64,000 nt of DNA from Lamellibrachia columna (lineage: Eukaryota; Annelida; Polychaeta; Sabellida; Siboglinidae): NCBI GenBank assembly GCA_963662155.1, contig OY759267.1:33274976-33338975 (forward strand). The letters are read 5' to 3'. The notes below the pieces were generated by a model, which was given only the letters and a program-made list of their open reading frames with translations, made no database searches and was not told the origin of the DNA. Made by a program: the position numbers and the translations under genes. Positions 47,971 to 58,070 of the stretch are shown in pieces (position 1 is the stretch's first letter; every line of letters begins with the position of its first letter).

Positions 47971-48097
47971 CTGGTGCCAAGGTTGCTGGGGCAGCCACTG
48001 CGTTGCTGGTGCTGATTTTGTGAGCATATTTAACGAGTTCCTCTGAAGACGTCCGCTGTTCATTCAAATGCTTGATCAACTCCAGTTTCTGTTTAGC
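47971..48097 (-). pseudogene. MED4: MED4 exon, copy A (open frame, altered upstream acceptor)
   Basis: The frame reads AKQKLELIKHLNEQRTSSEE, LVKYAHKISTSNAVAAPATL and AP plus G, then GTAAGT. This is the conserved centre of Mediator subunit 4 (YQAKQKL, then SSEELIKYAHRISASNAV and WVPG in vertebrates), part of the Mediator middle module that links activators to RNA polymerase II. Similarity extends upstream to AIVIYQ (48115), but there the acceptor reads GCGGGCT where CAGGCT would be expected, so splicing would have to use CAG at 48098 and lose six residues. Frame open. A second, more damaged copy is at 51454. Confidence 0.82.
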
Positions 48098-48469
48098 CTG
48101 GTAAATGACAATAGCCCGCAAACAGTATAAACTTTGAAAGAGAGTAAACAACATGTCGGACATGCAATTTTTGGAATTAAAAAAGGTAAAGGTATGTTCT
48201 TATGTAGCCTGGTATCTAGTCCTTGGGACTGGTAAAAACACTTTACTCTGTTCATTCGAGCACGATTTCTCTGGGAAGCATTCAGCCACTCTGCAATTAC
48301 TAACAGTTTGCAGGCATTAAGGTCCCTCCTCAATTTGATTATCTAATATCCAAAACAACAAGCTGCACTTTTGTTGAGATTTGTTACATAGTTTTGTGTG
48401 TGAAATCAACGGACAAACTATTAAATTATTTTTCACTGGATACGGTAAAAATTTGTGGAAAAAGTTATC

Positions 48470-48690
48470 TGGCCCTATATACTATAACATCAAACTAAAT
48501 ACTATGACATCAGGCTATATACTATGACATCAGGCTATTATACTATGGCATCAGGCTATACACTATAGCATCAAGCTATATACTATAACATCAGGCTATA
48601 TACAATAACATCAGGCTATATACTTTATCATCAGGTTATATACTTTAACATCAGGCTATATACTGTTACTTCAGCCTATATACTATAAGG
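48470..48690. repeat. 20-bp minisatellite, about eleven units
   Basis: Units of TATACTATAACATCAGGCTA. The paralogous segment at 51905-52005 has about five units. Confidence 0.9.
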
Positions 48691-48692
48691 GA

Positions 48693-49592
48693 GTTTTGTC
48701 CAGCCCGGTGGTTTAACCCAGGTTAAACCTGCATTTTACTAGTTTAACCAGGGTTAAACCTGGGTTAAATTGGGCTTTACTTTTAGAACTGAGGATGATA
48801 TTAGTGGGGAGACATTCTCAATATTAATACAGGTGGCATGTGGATTAATGATGGTTTAACATTGGTGTCATATTATTGATGCAATAAAAGATGAAAATTG
48901 CTCTTTAAATAAATCTGTCAATGTGTCTACCTATCACTGTACGATAATGTGTGTTCTGTTATTGATTGAAACAACTTTTCTGCACATTGAATGCATAGAA
49001 GCTACACAGATTTCCCTTCAGTTGGTATTTTCCCTAGCCAGAAACCTCAAGTTAATATCCACCTTATGGAAACAGCTTGTACTAGTTTCCAGTTCAGAAC
49101 ATAATTCTTGTATATGCTTAAACCAGGTCAGGAAGTCCATAATAAAAGGGACTTTTATCAGTTAGCCATAACCATAAAATGCCTTTGTTGACCTCACAAT
49201 GGACAGTGCCATGAATTGCAAGCTGAGTCTTCTGAAAAAGAAGTGTAGTGATTCAAGCCAGGCAACCAGTATAGTCTGGTGTCAGCTTGCAGAGGGAATA
49301 TTGAGCCTTGGAGACTGACAGGTGGTAATCCACTCTCTCAGCAAGCAGCACTTGTGTTCACTGCCAACAACTGGATTCACCCTCTAACCCCTAAAGTTAA
49401 AACAATCATTAGAGCCACCACCAATTCATGGTCAAGTCATTTAGCTCAACTCACCAACTAAGACCAGATTTATTCTTTCATACTGTGATAAAATATGCCT
49501 GGAAAATAGTTTAACCCGGGTTTAACCCAGTTTAACCCAAAATGGAGGTTTCGACCAACCCAGGTTAAACCTAGGTTAAACCCGGGGAACGG
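48693..49592. mobile_element. About 0.9-kb DNA transposon with GGTTTAACC-rich ends
   Basis: Both ends carry clustered, partly inverted GGTTTAACCC and GGGTTAAACCTGGG motifs (48700-48775 and 49508-49592). The paralogous copy B (51.2-52.3 kb) lacks the whole interval, giving an empty site. No transposase was recognised inside; an 80-codon frame at 48923 is weak. A non-autonomous element is likely. Confidence 0.65.
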
Positions 49593-49781
49593 GTTTTATT
49601 TTGAGGATATTAACAAAAATATTTTATTAAACTGACTGCACATAACTAAACTGTCACACACTATTAATTTAAACATTATTGAACCTGATTCAAAGTGAAA
49701 TGTGTAATTGTAACAGTTTTCATGATGCTGTGTTACTGAACACCCCTCCTGACACGGGGGGGGGGGTGGCTGTAAACTTAC

Positions 49782-49850
49782 CAGGAGGTCCTCTGCATCT
49801 TTCAGGTTGTAGAAGTTGGATGTCTCTGTCTGTCGCAATCTGTTGCTGGG
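49782..49850 (-). pseudogene. MED4: MED4 exon upstream of copy A, with frameshift
   Basis: After CATGACAG the first frame reads QQQIATDRDIQLLQ and the adjacent frame continues NLKDAEDLL before GTAAGT. Together they match the coiled-coil of MED4 (RDSDIQQLQKQLKEAEQIL). About two bases are missing at the junction, so no single frame covers the exon. The following exon begins AKQKL, in phase with LL. In copy B only the donor end CTCCTG and its flank remain recognisable. Confidence 0.6.
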
Positions 49851-50159
49851 CTGTCATGGAAACTGTTGTCATGGTGACATCATTAAGAAAATAAAGTTGT
49901 GCTTAACCGAATGTGTAGACGAAGTCAAGACATAAGGATACTGCCAAACACGTATTTATAATTGACATTAAATTACTGGTCAATGTAGTTGTTAAACCCT
50001 GACAGTCTGTCAGTTCCGGCCAAGCTTAAGACACCTATCAGCAGCTCACCAGTGTATCCAGCCCTTGACTAAGGGAAACCCTCTTCCGCCTACACCACTG
50101 CCTGTCGGCAACTTCACTGTTTTTCTCTCTGTCTACAACTATATAACATCCAAGCCTGG

Positions 50160-50505
50160 CTGACCAAACACACTGACACCCGAGCACTGACACACTAGCA
50201 CTGACACCCCAGGACTGACACCCAAGGACTGACACTCCAGCACTGACACCCCAAGACTGACACCCCAGCACTGACACCCCAGGACTGACACCCCAGCTCT
50301 GACACCCGAGCACTGACACCCCAGCACTGACACCCCAGCACTGACACCCCAGCACTGACACCCCAGGACTGACACCCCAGCACTGACACCCCAGCACAGA
50401 CACCCCAGCACTGACACCCCAGGACTGACACCCCAGCACTGACACCCCAGCACAGACACCCCAGGACTGACACCCCAGCACAGACACCCCAGCACTGCCA
50501 CTGGC
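50160..50505. repeat. 15-bp minisatellite, about 23 units
   Basis: Units of CTGACACCCCAGCA or CTGACACCCCAGGA. The five-codon period keeps all three minus frames open (GVSVLGCQ-type peptides). Not a gene. Confidence 0.95.
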
Positions 50506-50569
50506 AGGATACTTAAAACATGTAGTTAGATATAAGAAGTACAACTTATATCAAACTGATGACATAATT

Positions 50570-50955
50570 ATATAATAAAACTGATGTGGTAACAATTATA
50601 TTATAAAACTGATGTGGTAACAATTATATTATGAGCCCTACCATATAATTATGTTATAATGCGCCCTACCACATAATTATGTTATAATAAGCCCTACCAC
50701 ATAATTATATTATAATGAGCCCTACCACATCATTGTTATATTGAGCCTTACCACAACATTATGCTATAATGAGCACTACCACATAATTATGTTATAATGA
50801 GCCCTACCACATAATTATGTTGTAATGAGCCCTACCACTTAATAACGTTGTAACGAGCCCTACCACATGATTACGTTGTAACGAGCCCTACCAAATAATT
50901 ACGTTGTAACGAGCCCTACCACATAATAATGATGTAACGAGTCCTACCACAACTG
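50570..50955. repeat. 28-29 bp minisatellite, about thirteen units
   Basis: Units of GAGCCCTACCACATAATTAT then GTTATAAT. Units near 50830-50940 carry ACGTTGTAAC instead, a second subfamily. Confidence 0.93.
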
Positions 50956-51239
50956 CAGTCATTTAGAGGGAATGAACAATGATTAAAACATAAGCCCATT
51001 TTTGGTTTCTTTTTCGTCTTCCATTATGAACAACCCATGTAAAATAACTGGACACAGCTACATATCTTACATTGATTAAACATGTAGACATATTGGTAAA
51101 GATTATCTATGCAAAATTCAAGAATGAAAGAGAGAAGTACAAAGGGTATACCCGCCCAGTTTTAGCTTACAACATCCTGGATATTAATTCAATGCTTTAT
51201 CACTCCATGCAGTATACATATTTTTACATGGATAGTTGC

Positions 51240-52260
51240 TCAACAAAGTGGGCTGATCTGACGTTTCAATAACTTTGAACGCGATTGAGCATGAGTTGGT
51301 CTAGATACACGATTGTTTCAGTGCACAGTAATAGTCATGAATTACGTGTTGTACCTACGTTGACTACCTCATGTGATTTCACCTTTATACCACACATGCC
51401 TACAGGCACAACGGGTTATTTTGGGTAGGCTCTATTTAAACCCTATCACATACCTGGTGCCCAGGTCGCTGAGCCAGCCACTGCATTGCTGGCGCTGATT
51501 TTGTGAGCATATTTAATGAGTTCCTCTGAAGACGTTCCTCTCTAGTCTTTCGAATGCATGACTGACTTCAGTTTCTGTTTAGCCTGGTAAATGGCGACAG
51601 CTTACAAACAGCATGAACTGTGAAAGAAAGAGTAAACAGAATGTCGGACATGTAATTTTTTTAATTAAAAAGGTAAAGGTAAGTTCTTATATAGCGTGGT
51701 ATTTGGTCCTTGGGACTGCTAAAGCACTTCACCCCTTCCAGACCTGTTCATTTGAACGCCATCTCAATTTCTTTGGGAAGCATTCAGCCATGCTGCAATT
51801 AATAGCAGTTTGAAGGCATTAAGGTCCCTCTTCAAATTGAGTGTTTTGTTTGTCTCGTTTCAGATTAATTTGGCAAACAATATACCCCATCTAGTATCCA
51901 ATATGACAAGCTATATACAATAACATGAGGCTAAATACTATAACATGAGGCTAACTACTATAACATCAGACTATATACTACAAAATCAGGCTATATATTA
52001 TAACTTCAGACTATTCACACTTTGTGAGTTATACTAAAGTTAATTATTTTGAAAATTATAAAAAAATATGCCCTCTTTTATTAAATCAACTGCACGTAAC
52101 TTAAACTTTCACACTATTCATTTGAATTTCAATGAACCTGATTCAAAGTGAAGCGCCTTAATTTTAATTAAGTTTTTATGATGCTGTGTAACTGAACCCA
52201 CCTCTGACACAGGGTGGGGTTGGCTGTACACTTAGGAGACATGGGGGGAGGCGGTGGCTG
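51240..52260. repeat. Diverged duplicate (copy B) of the MED4 segment
   Basis: Collinear with 47670-49800: GGCTGATCTGACGTTTCAAT, the GATTGAGCATG unit, the MED4 exon, GTCGGACATGTAATTTTTTT, the ACATCAG repeats and TGATGCTGTGTAACTGAACC all occur in the same order. The 0.9-kb transposon is absent. About 15-20 percent diverged by eye. Confidence 0.88.
51454..51583 (-). pseudogene. MED4: MED4 exon, copy B, premature TAG
   Basis: The frame reads AKQKLKSVMHSKD, TAG, RGTSSEELIKYAHKISASNA, VAGSATWAP plus G, then GTATGT. Upstream, AVAIYQ is recognisable to 51601, with TAAGCT where an acceptor CAGGCT is expected. Although stopped, KLKS, ISASNAV and TWAPG are closer to vertebrate MED4 than copy A is, so the two copies each kept different ancestral residues. 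Dead unless readthrough occurs. Confidence 0.82.
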
Positions 52261-52269
52261 TAAACTTAC

Positions 52270-52306
52270 CAGGAGGTAAGCATAGAGCACAGACATCATG
52301 ATCTCA
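52270..52306 (-). other. Possible short exon, unrecognised
   Basis: Between CTTGCAG and GTAAGT the frame reads EIMMSVLYAYLL. It occupies the place of the MED4 coiled-coil exon in copy B and shares its CTCCTG donor end, but the rest differs. It may be chance. Confidence 0.25.
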
Positions 52307-52684
52307 CTGCAAGGTGAAACATTTAATTATTAGACATGACTTGACTGATCATATCTTATGCGGTTATATACCAAACAGCCCGGCCTGTGGGATACTCTGA
52401 TATCTGATGCTCTAATATAACTATTTAAAACATATTTTACATATAGTTGATATCATAACTAATGCATCTTAAACATTTTTTTTACATAAATATTCTATGT
52501 AAATTGTACATATAGTTAAATAGGCTGAATGTAGTGATTTGAATTCAGTAGATGTGTACACAACCAGTAGTGTTTGTATGCACACTGCAAACACCAGCAG
52601 TAGTTGAACCTGCCACACACAACACTGTAACATGTCTACAAATCAATGATCAGTTCGGCAAAACATTTACACAAACACTCAAAT

Positions 52685-52830
52685 GTTTACATTACATTTA
52701 TCCCGTGTGGGACATTCATGTCCCCCCTGGCATAGACACCATGTAGAACCGACCAACGGCTTTTGGTAGCAATTGGATTCAAACCCCGTCATCTCAATTA
52801 ACAGTCTGGCCTCTGACCGCCCAGTCACAG
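52685..52830 (-). mobile_element. tRNA-derived SINE
   Basis: On the minus strand a tRNA-like head is visible: TGGGCGGTCAGAGG resembles an A box, CTGTTAA an Asn-type anticodon loop, and GGTTTGAATCC a B box. The body follows with AAAGCCGTTGGTC, TGGTGTCTATGCCAGGGG and CCCACACGGG, shared with 15600-15712. The length and shared body point to a SINE, not a tRNA gene. Confidence 0.6.
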
Positions 52831-53019
52831 GGTCTCCAAGTCACTGGCGTATCTAGGATCTCACAAAGGGGGGCCAAGTTTAGTCACCCATAAGTTCCTG
52901 TGCTACCATGTAGTGGCGCAAAAGGTTAGGTTACATAAAAAAAATCTAAACTTTAAGCCACAGGGAGATTTGACCCAATGACCCCAAAATACACTTCTAG
53001 GGGTACCTATATTTTCACT

Positions 53020-54018
53020 CTCAGGTGCAGCTCCAATAGGATCTTGAGATTAGACAGTGTCAGCTCCAACAGGATCTTGAGATTAGACAGTGTCAGCTCC
53101 AATAGGATCTTGAGATTAAACAGTGTCAGCTCCAACAGGATCTTGAGGTTAAACAGTGTCAGCCCCAATAGAGTCTTGAGATTAGACAGTGTCAGCTCCA
53201 ACAGGATTTTGGAATTAGACAGTGTCAGCTCCAACAGGGTCTTGAGATTAGACAGTGTCAGCTCCAACAGGGTCTTGAGATTAGACAGTGTCAGCTCCAA
53301 CAGGGTCTTGAGATTAGACAGTGTCAGCTCTAACAGGATCTTGAGATTAGACAGTGTCAGCTCCAACAGGATCTTGAGATTAGGCAGTGTCAGCTCCAAC
53401 ACGGTCTTGAGATTAGATAGTGTCAGCTCCAACACGGTCTTAAGATCAGGCAGTGTGACACAGCCTAATCTCAAGACCCAGTGTCAGCTCCAACAGGATC
53501 TTGAGATTAGACAGTGTTAGCTCCAACAGGATCTTGAGATTAGACAGTGTTAGCTCCAACAGGGTCTTGAGATTAGATAGTGTCAGCTCCAACACGGTCT
53601 TAAGATCAGGCAGTGTGACACAGCCTAATCTCAAGACCCAGTGTCAGCTCCAACAGGATCTTGAGATTAGACAGTGTTAGCTCCAACAGGGTCTTGAGAT
53701 CAGGCAGTGTGACACAGCCTAATCTCAAGACCCAGTGTCAGCTCCAACAGGATCTTGAGATGAGACAGTGTTAGCTCCAACAGGATCTTGAGATCAGGCA
53801 GTGTGACACAGCCTAATCTCAAGAATCAGTGTCAGTTCCAACATGATCTTGAGATTAGACAGTGTCAGCTCCAACAGGATCTTGAGATTAGGCAGTGTCG
53901 TCAGCTCCAACAGGATCTTGATATCAGACAGTGTTAGCTCCAACAGGGTCTTGAAATCAGGCAGTGTGATACAGCCTAATCTCAAGACCTAGTGTCAGCT
54001 CCAACAGGATCTAGAGAT
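53020..54018. repeat. 33-bp minisatellite, about 30 units, with inverted inserts
   Basis: Units of CAGCTCCAACAGGATCTTGA then GATTAGACAGTGT. Five times the array folds back on itself: GGTCTTAAGATCAGGC, an 11-base loop, then GCCTAATCTCAAGACC (starts near 53436, 53596, 53690, 53783, 53946). An eleven-codon period keeps frames open. Confidence 0.95.
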
Positions 54019-54019
54019 T

Positions 54020-55000
54020 AGATGTACATCCAGCTCTAACCAGCATAGACCAAACTAACAAATATACTCCCAGCTCTAACCAATGTACACCCAGCTGTAA
54101 CCAACGTACACCAAGCTGTAACCAGTGTACACCAAGCTGTAACAAATGTACACCCAGCTCTAACCAATGTACACCCAGATGTAACCAATGTACACCAAGC
54201 TGTAACAAATGTACACCAAGCTGTAACCAATGTACACCAAGTTCTATCCAATGTACACTAAGCTGTATCCAATGTACACCAAGCTCTAAACAATATACAC
54301 CAAGCTCTAATCAATGTACACCAAGCACTAAACGATGTACACCAGCTGTAACCAATGTACACCAAGCTGCAACCAATGTTCACCCAACTGTAACCAATGT
54401 ACACCAAGTTCTATCCAATGTACACCAAGCTCTAAACAATGTACACCAAGCTCTAAACAATGTACATCAAGCTGTAACCAATGTACACAAAGCTGTAACC
54501 AATGTACACCCAACTCTAACCAATGTACACCAAATTCTATCCAATGTACACTAAGCTGTATCCAATGTACATCAAGCTCTAAACAATATACACCAAGTTC
54601 TAACCAATGTACATCAAGCTCTAAACAATGTACACCAGCTGTAACCAAGGTACACCAAGCTGTAACCAATGTACACCCAACTCTAACCAATGTACACCAA
54701 GTTCTATCCAATGTACACCAAGCTCTATCCAATGTACACGAAGCTCTAAAAAATGTACACCAAGCTGTAACCAACGTACACCCAGCTGTAACCAATGTAC
54801 ACCAAGCTGTAACCAATGTACACCCAGCTGTAACCAATGTACACCAAGCTGTAACCAATGTACACCCAGCTCTAAACAATGCACACCAAACTGTAACCAA
54901 TGTACACCCAACTCTAACCAACGTACACCAAGTTCTATCCAATGTACACCAAGATCTATCCAATGTACACCAAGCTCTAACTAATGTACAAGCTCTAAAC
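54020..55000. repeat. 21-bp minisatellite, about 46 units, higher order near 293 bp
   Basis: Units of GTACACCAAGCTGTAACCAAT. The stretch starting CTATCCAATGTACACTAAGC at 54244 recurs at 54537, showing a higher-order repeat of about fourteen units. Frames of 245 and 224 codons on opposite strands are artefacts of the seven-codon period. Confidence 0.95.
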
Positions 55001-55050
55001 AATGCTGATCAAACAAATATTAACACCATTTTATGTTCTGTGACGGATAC

Positions 55051-55134
55051 CTCTGTAGGTCGTATCCCATAGTAACCTTCAAACATTGCAATCATAAGTG
55101 AGTCATCAGCAAATTGTGACCCTTCTCTCTGGAT
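55051..55134 (-). other. Possible exon, unrecognised protein
   Basis: Between TTTTAG and GTATCC the frame reads IQREGSQFADDSLMIAMFEG and YYGIRPTE, 28 codons in phase 0 at both ends. The composition looks like real protein and both splice sites fit, but no family was recognised. It lies next to the 21-bp minisatellite, on the same strand as the MED4 exons. Confidence 0.35.
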
Positions 55135-55599
55135 CTAAAACAACAAAGTGCTGTCAATTAACTATTGACAAAAGATATTCTTCCTAGTCTAGCAGACATT
55201 TGGAGGGAGCCAAACATTCTGTTCTTATTGTAACAACTGAAGTATGACAAATACAGGATCAATGTCAGTTTTTATAATCCAATATTTTTGGTTTTAAAAT
55301 AAATTATCGCTCAAAATCTTGAATATACATGTTTCAATTGTCAGTGAACATTATGGTTAATTTTGTTATTAATTGGTTTACAAATTTTCTTTAACACAAA
55401 AATGGGTTGGTCAGCAAAAAATAAATAAAACACTAATCCAAATGTGTAATGCCCACGGAATTAATGAACTAGATTAGCCTAATTTATCTATGCCACTAGA
55501 CAACATTCTTACCCAATTTTTTCTATGCCAGTGCAGTCATTCAACCATTCCAAGTACATTTTTCATGTTAACACAAGTTTATGGACTCGTGTTTTCATG

Positions 55600-55895
55600 G
55601 GAAAATGTCAGAATTTCGTGAATTCACGTTCGGTAAAACATGAACTGAACCAGCTGAAACACGGGATTCCACGTGTTCTGAACCAGAGTGAATAGTATCT
55701 GTACACCCAATTTGTCCACAGAATATCGTGAATTCACGAATGGTACCACGTGAATTGAACCACGTGATTGCACGTGTTCTGAACCACTGTACACACGTGT
55801 GTATACACCAGTGTACACGTGTGTGTACAGTACACCAATTTGTCCACATAATCCCGTGAATTCACGTACAGAAACATGTGAATTCACCTTCAGAA
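55600..55895. repeat. Palindrome-rich duplicated block
   Basis: CGTGAATTCACG-type palindromes occur near 55617, 55729, 55855 and 55879, with CACGTG, ACACGTGT and TGTACA between. The segment from GTGAATTCACG to CACCCAATTTGTCCACA is roughly repeated two to three times. Confidence 0.75.
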
Positions 55896-56029
55896 CATGT
55901 TAAATCATGTGTGAATGTTACCTGGGATATTTATTTAACGTCATGATTGTCTTACATAAGGCAGGGATGCTGCAATTACTCGACGAAAACTATTCCTATA
56001 TATCAGATATAAGCCATGTGGTTTTTTTG

Positions 56030-56320
56030 AGGGTAGGCAACAAATCACGATTAGCATTGTTGTCCTGTATGCATCAGATAATCTTTTGCAACTCCACGTA
56101 TTCACACTTGCCAACGCCTTCAACAACATTGAAATCCTCACCTAGAAGCGCTGTTTCTATGTCACAATTATTCTGGTATTTCAATTGTAACGACACATGC
56201 ATGTTGTTCTATCGAGGACACATAATCATTCTGGTTACAACATGTTTACTCAAAAAACAAACATCAGTTGTGTGAATTCAGTGTTCTGCTGTAAATGTAC
56301 ATGTGATTTTAATGTGGACA
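56030..56320. repeat. Dispersed repeat, inverse copy of 40140-40530
   Basis: Reverse-complement match including TGCATGTTGTTCTATCGAGG and CAGTGTTCTGCTGTAAATGT. The plus-strand ORF at 55907-56275 crosses it and is not considered a gene. Confidence 0.75.
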
Positions 56321-56534
56321 GAAAAGGAAAGCCATTTACATAGGACCTACCGGTATACGCACGCATGCATGCACAGAAAGGGAGAGAGACAGGGATGAAA
56401 CCACACAGGGATGGACGTGGGGAGGCAGGCAGGTGGCCGGGTAGGAATGTGCGTCCTGCTCAAAGCACTGTATACTCCACACATTGGCGCTTCTCCCACC
56501 ACAAGTTTTATGTGGATGCAGTGTAAGTGTGAGA

Positions 56535-57187
56535 AGTTGTGCCTGAAACAGAATCATCTCCATCATTAGCTAGGCCAGCGCTACCGGTGGTAATTTGGGC
56601 AATAGACCACATGGCATCAGATTTTGCTAAACAAAAGTTTCCCATTTGAGCCAATTTGGCCAGTAGCATTTTCATTGAAAAGCATGTAGAATACATTTGC
56701 GTTTGTTGCTGTCTTGAGGCACGTAAACAAAATGGCAAAAACTGATGGCTTTAGGCCAACCAGTTTACACCACAACTAGCCAAGATTAGTTATACTGTTT
56801 GACACACAGAATAATTTCTGTCCATGCAGCTGCAACAACGAACGCACACCCTTCCAAAGGAAGTTGTGCCTGAAACAGAATCATCTCCATCATTAGCTAG
56901 GCTAGTGCTACCGGTGGTCATTTGGGCCATAGACCACATGGCATCAGATTTTGCTAAACAAAAGTTTCCCATTTGAGCCAATTTGGCCAGTAGCATTTTC
57001 ATTGAAAAGCATGTAGAATACATGTGCGTTTGTTGCTGTCTTGAAGCACATAAACAAAATGGCAAAAACTGAGGGCTTTAGGACAACCAGTTTACACCAC
57101 AACTAGCCAAGATTAGTAATACTGTTTGACACACAGAATAATTTCAGTCCATGCAGCTGCAAAATCAAACGCTCACCCTTCCAAACA
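56535..57187. repeat. 327-bp tandem duplication
   Basis: AGTTGTGCCTGAAACAGAAT at 56535 recurs at 56862, with similarity to the end near CTTCCAAA. The copies differ at a few percent of positions. Each carries a minus-strand frame (RQQQTHMYSTCFSMKMLLAK, LAQMGNFCLAKSDAMWS) of about 70 codons that stays open in both copies; no domain recognised. A C-rich tract follows at 57187-57215. Confidence 0.93.
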
Positions 57188-57215
57188 CCCCCCCCTCCCC
57201 CCAACACCCACCCAC

Positions 57216-57999
57216 CTGCACACACTGAACAGAACAGGCTATTATCATTTTACCTGCTCTTAACTATTGTTTTTGTGCATGCATTGGAAGTGTCATTTCT
57301 CTTCTAGGCTCTACTAGTCTTGGTCTTCTATGCTATCCTACAGGTTTGGCAGCGACATTAATAAGGATTTTTTGTTTGAGCACTGTAAAACGTCAAGTTG
57401 CGGCACAATGTATAGGTAGACACATTATAGAACACTCCTGCTTGTCAAGTCATTATAATATTTGTTTTACAACCAAGCCTAAACAATACCTTACCCAGCT
57501 AAAAACCAGTCACATAATTTAATTATAGGTTGATATTGACACTTGATAAACCATAGATCATGTACACTAGATTTCAAGAGCATTGCGAACCAATGAAGCC
57601 AGTTTACTGTCTCAGTTGCCTGTAAAGAAAGTGCAATATTATCGCGACGCCACCCTTTTGGTCGACAGGGTTGGTGGCGTGTTGGAAGTAGAGAACTATA
57701 GTGTTGTGGACTCTTTCTTGTGCCCTAGAAAATAACATTCCCCTCGTAGCCAGCACAGAACCAGGTGATATTTGATGTACCAGTGACATTATTAGTATTA
57801 CACCAATGACGACAGGCATGACAAAAGAGAGGATATTGACGTGACACCCGGATTTAAGTAATTCCAGCACTATGAGTATCAACCTGTCAAATAACAAACT
57901 TCCTCAGATAATAGCCTGTTCCACACCGATGACATGTCACTGTTATTAGACAAGTTGATATCCTCTAGCCAGCTCTGGTAGGAAGACTGTATGATAATG
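57216..57999. other. No gene recognised; one open stretch
   Basis: A minus-strand frame at 57897-57604 preceded by TTGACAG contains a hydrophobic segment (ILSFVMPVVIGVILIMSLV) but no known motif. Confidence 0.3.
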
Positions 58000-58070
58000 G
58001 TGGATTACAAGCCAATGGCTTCCTAATCCACTAGCCATTTGGAACGTATTGCTTTGGAAGGCAATCTTCA
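58000..58070 (+). mobile_element. CR1-like LINE 3' UTR remnant
   Basis: AAGCCAATGGCTTCCTAATC and ACTAGCCATTTGGAACG match the 3' UTR of the LINE at 10560-10610. Only this tail is present. Confidence 0.7.

Noticed and set aside
50038..50544. 168-codon minus-strand ORF rich in GVSVLGCQ
   Set aside because: It is the translation of a 15-bp tandem repeat, and all three minus frames are open; no start context or domain.
52685..52830. tRNA gene
   Set aside because: Box-like elements are degenerate, no full cloverleaf forms by eye, and the body is shared with another SINE-like copy.
3547..54900. CRISPR arrays
   Set aside because: Repeats have no unique spacers of constant length, and the genome is clearly animal.
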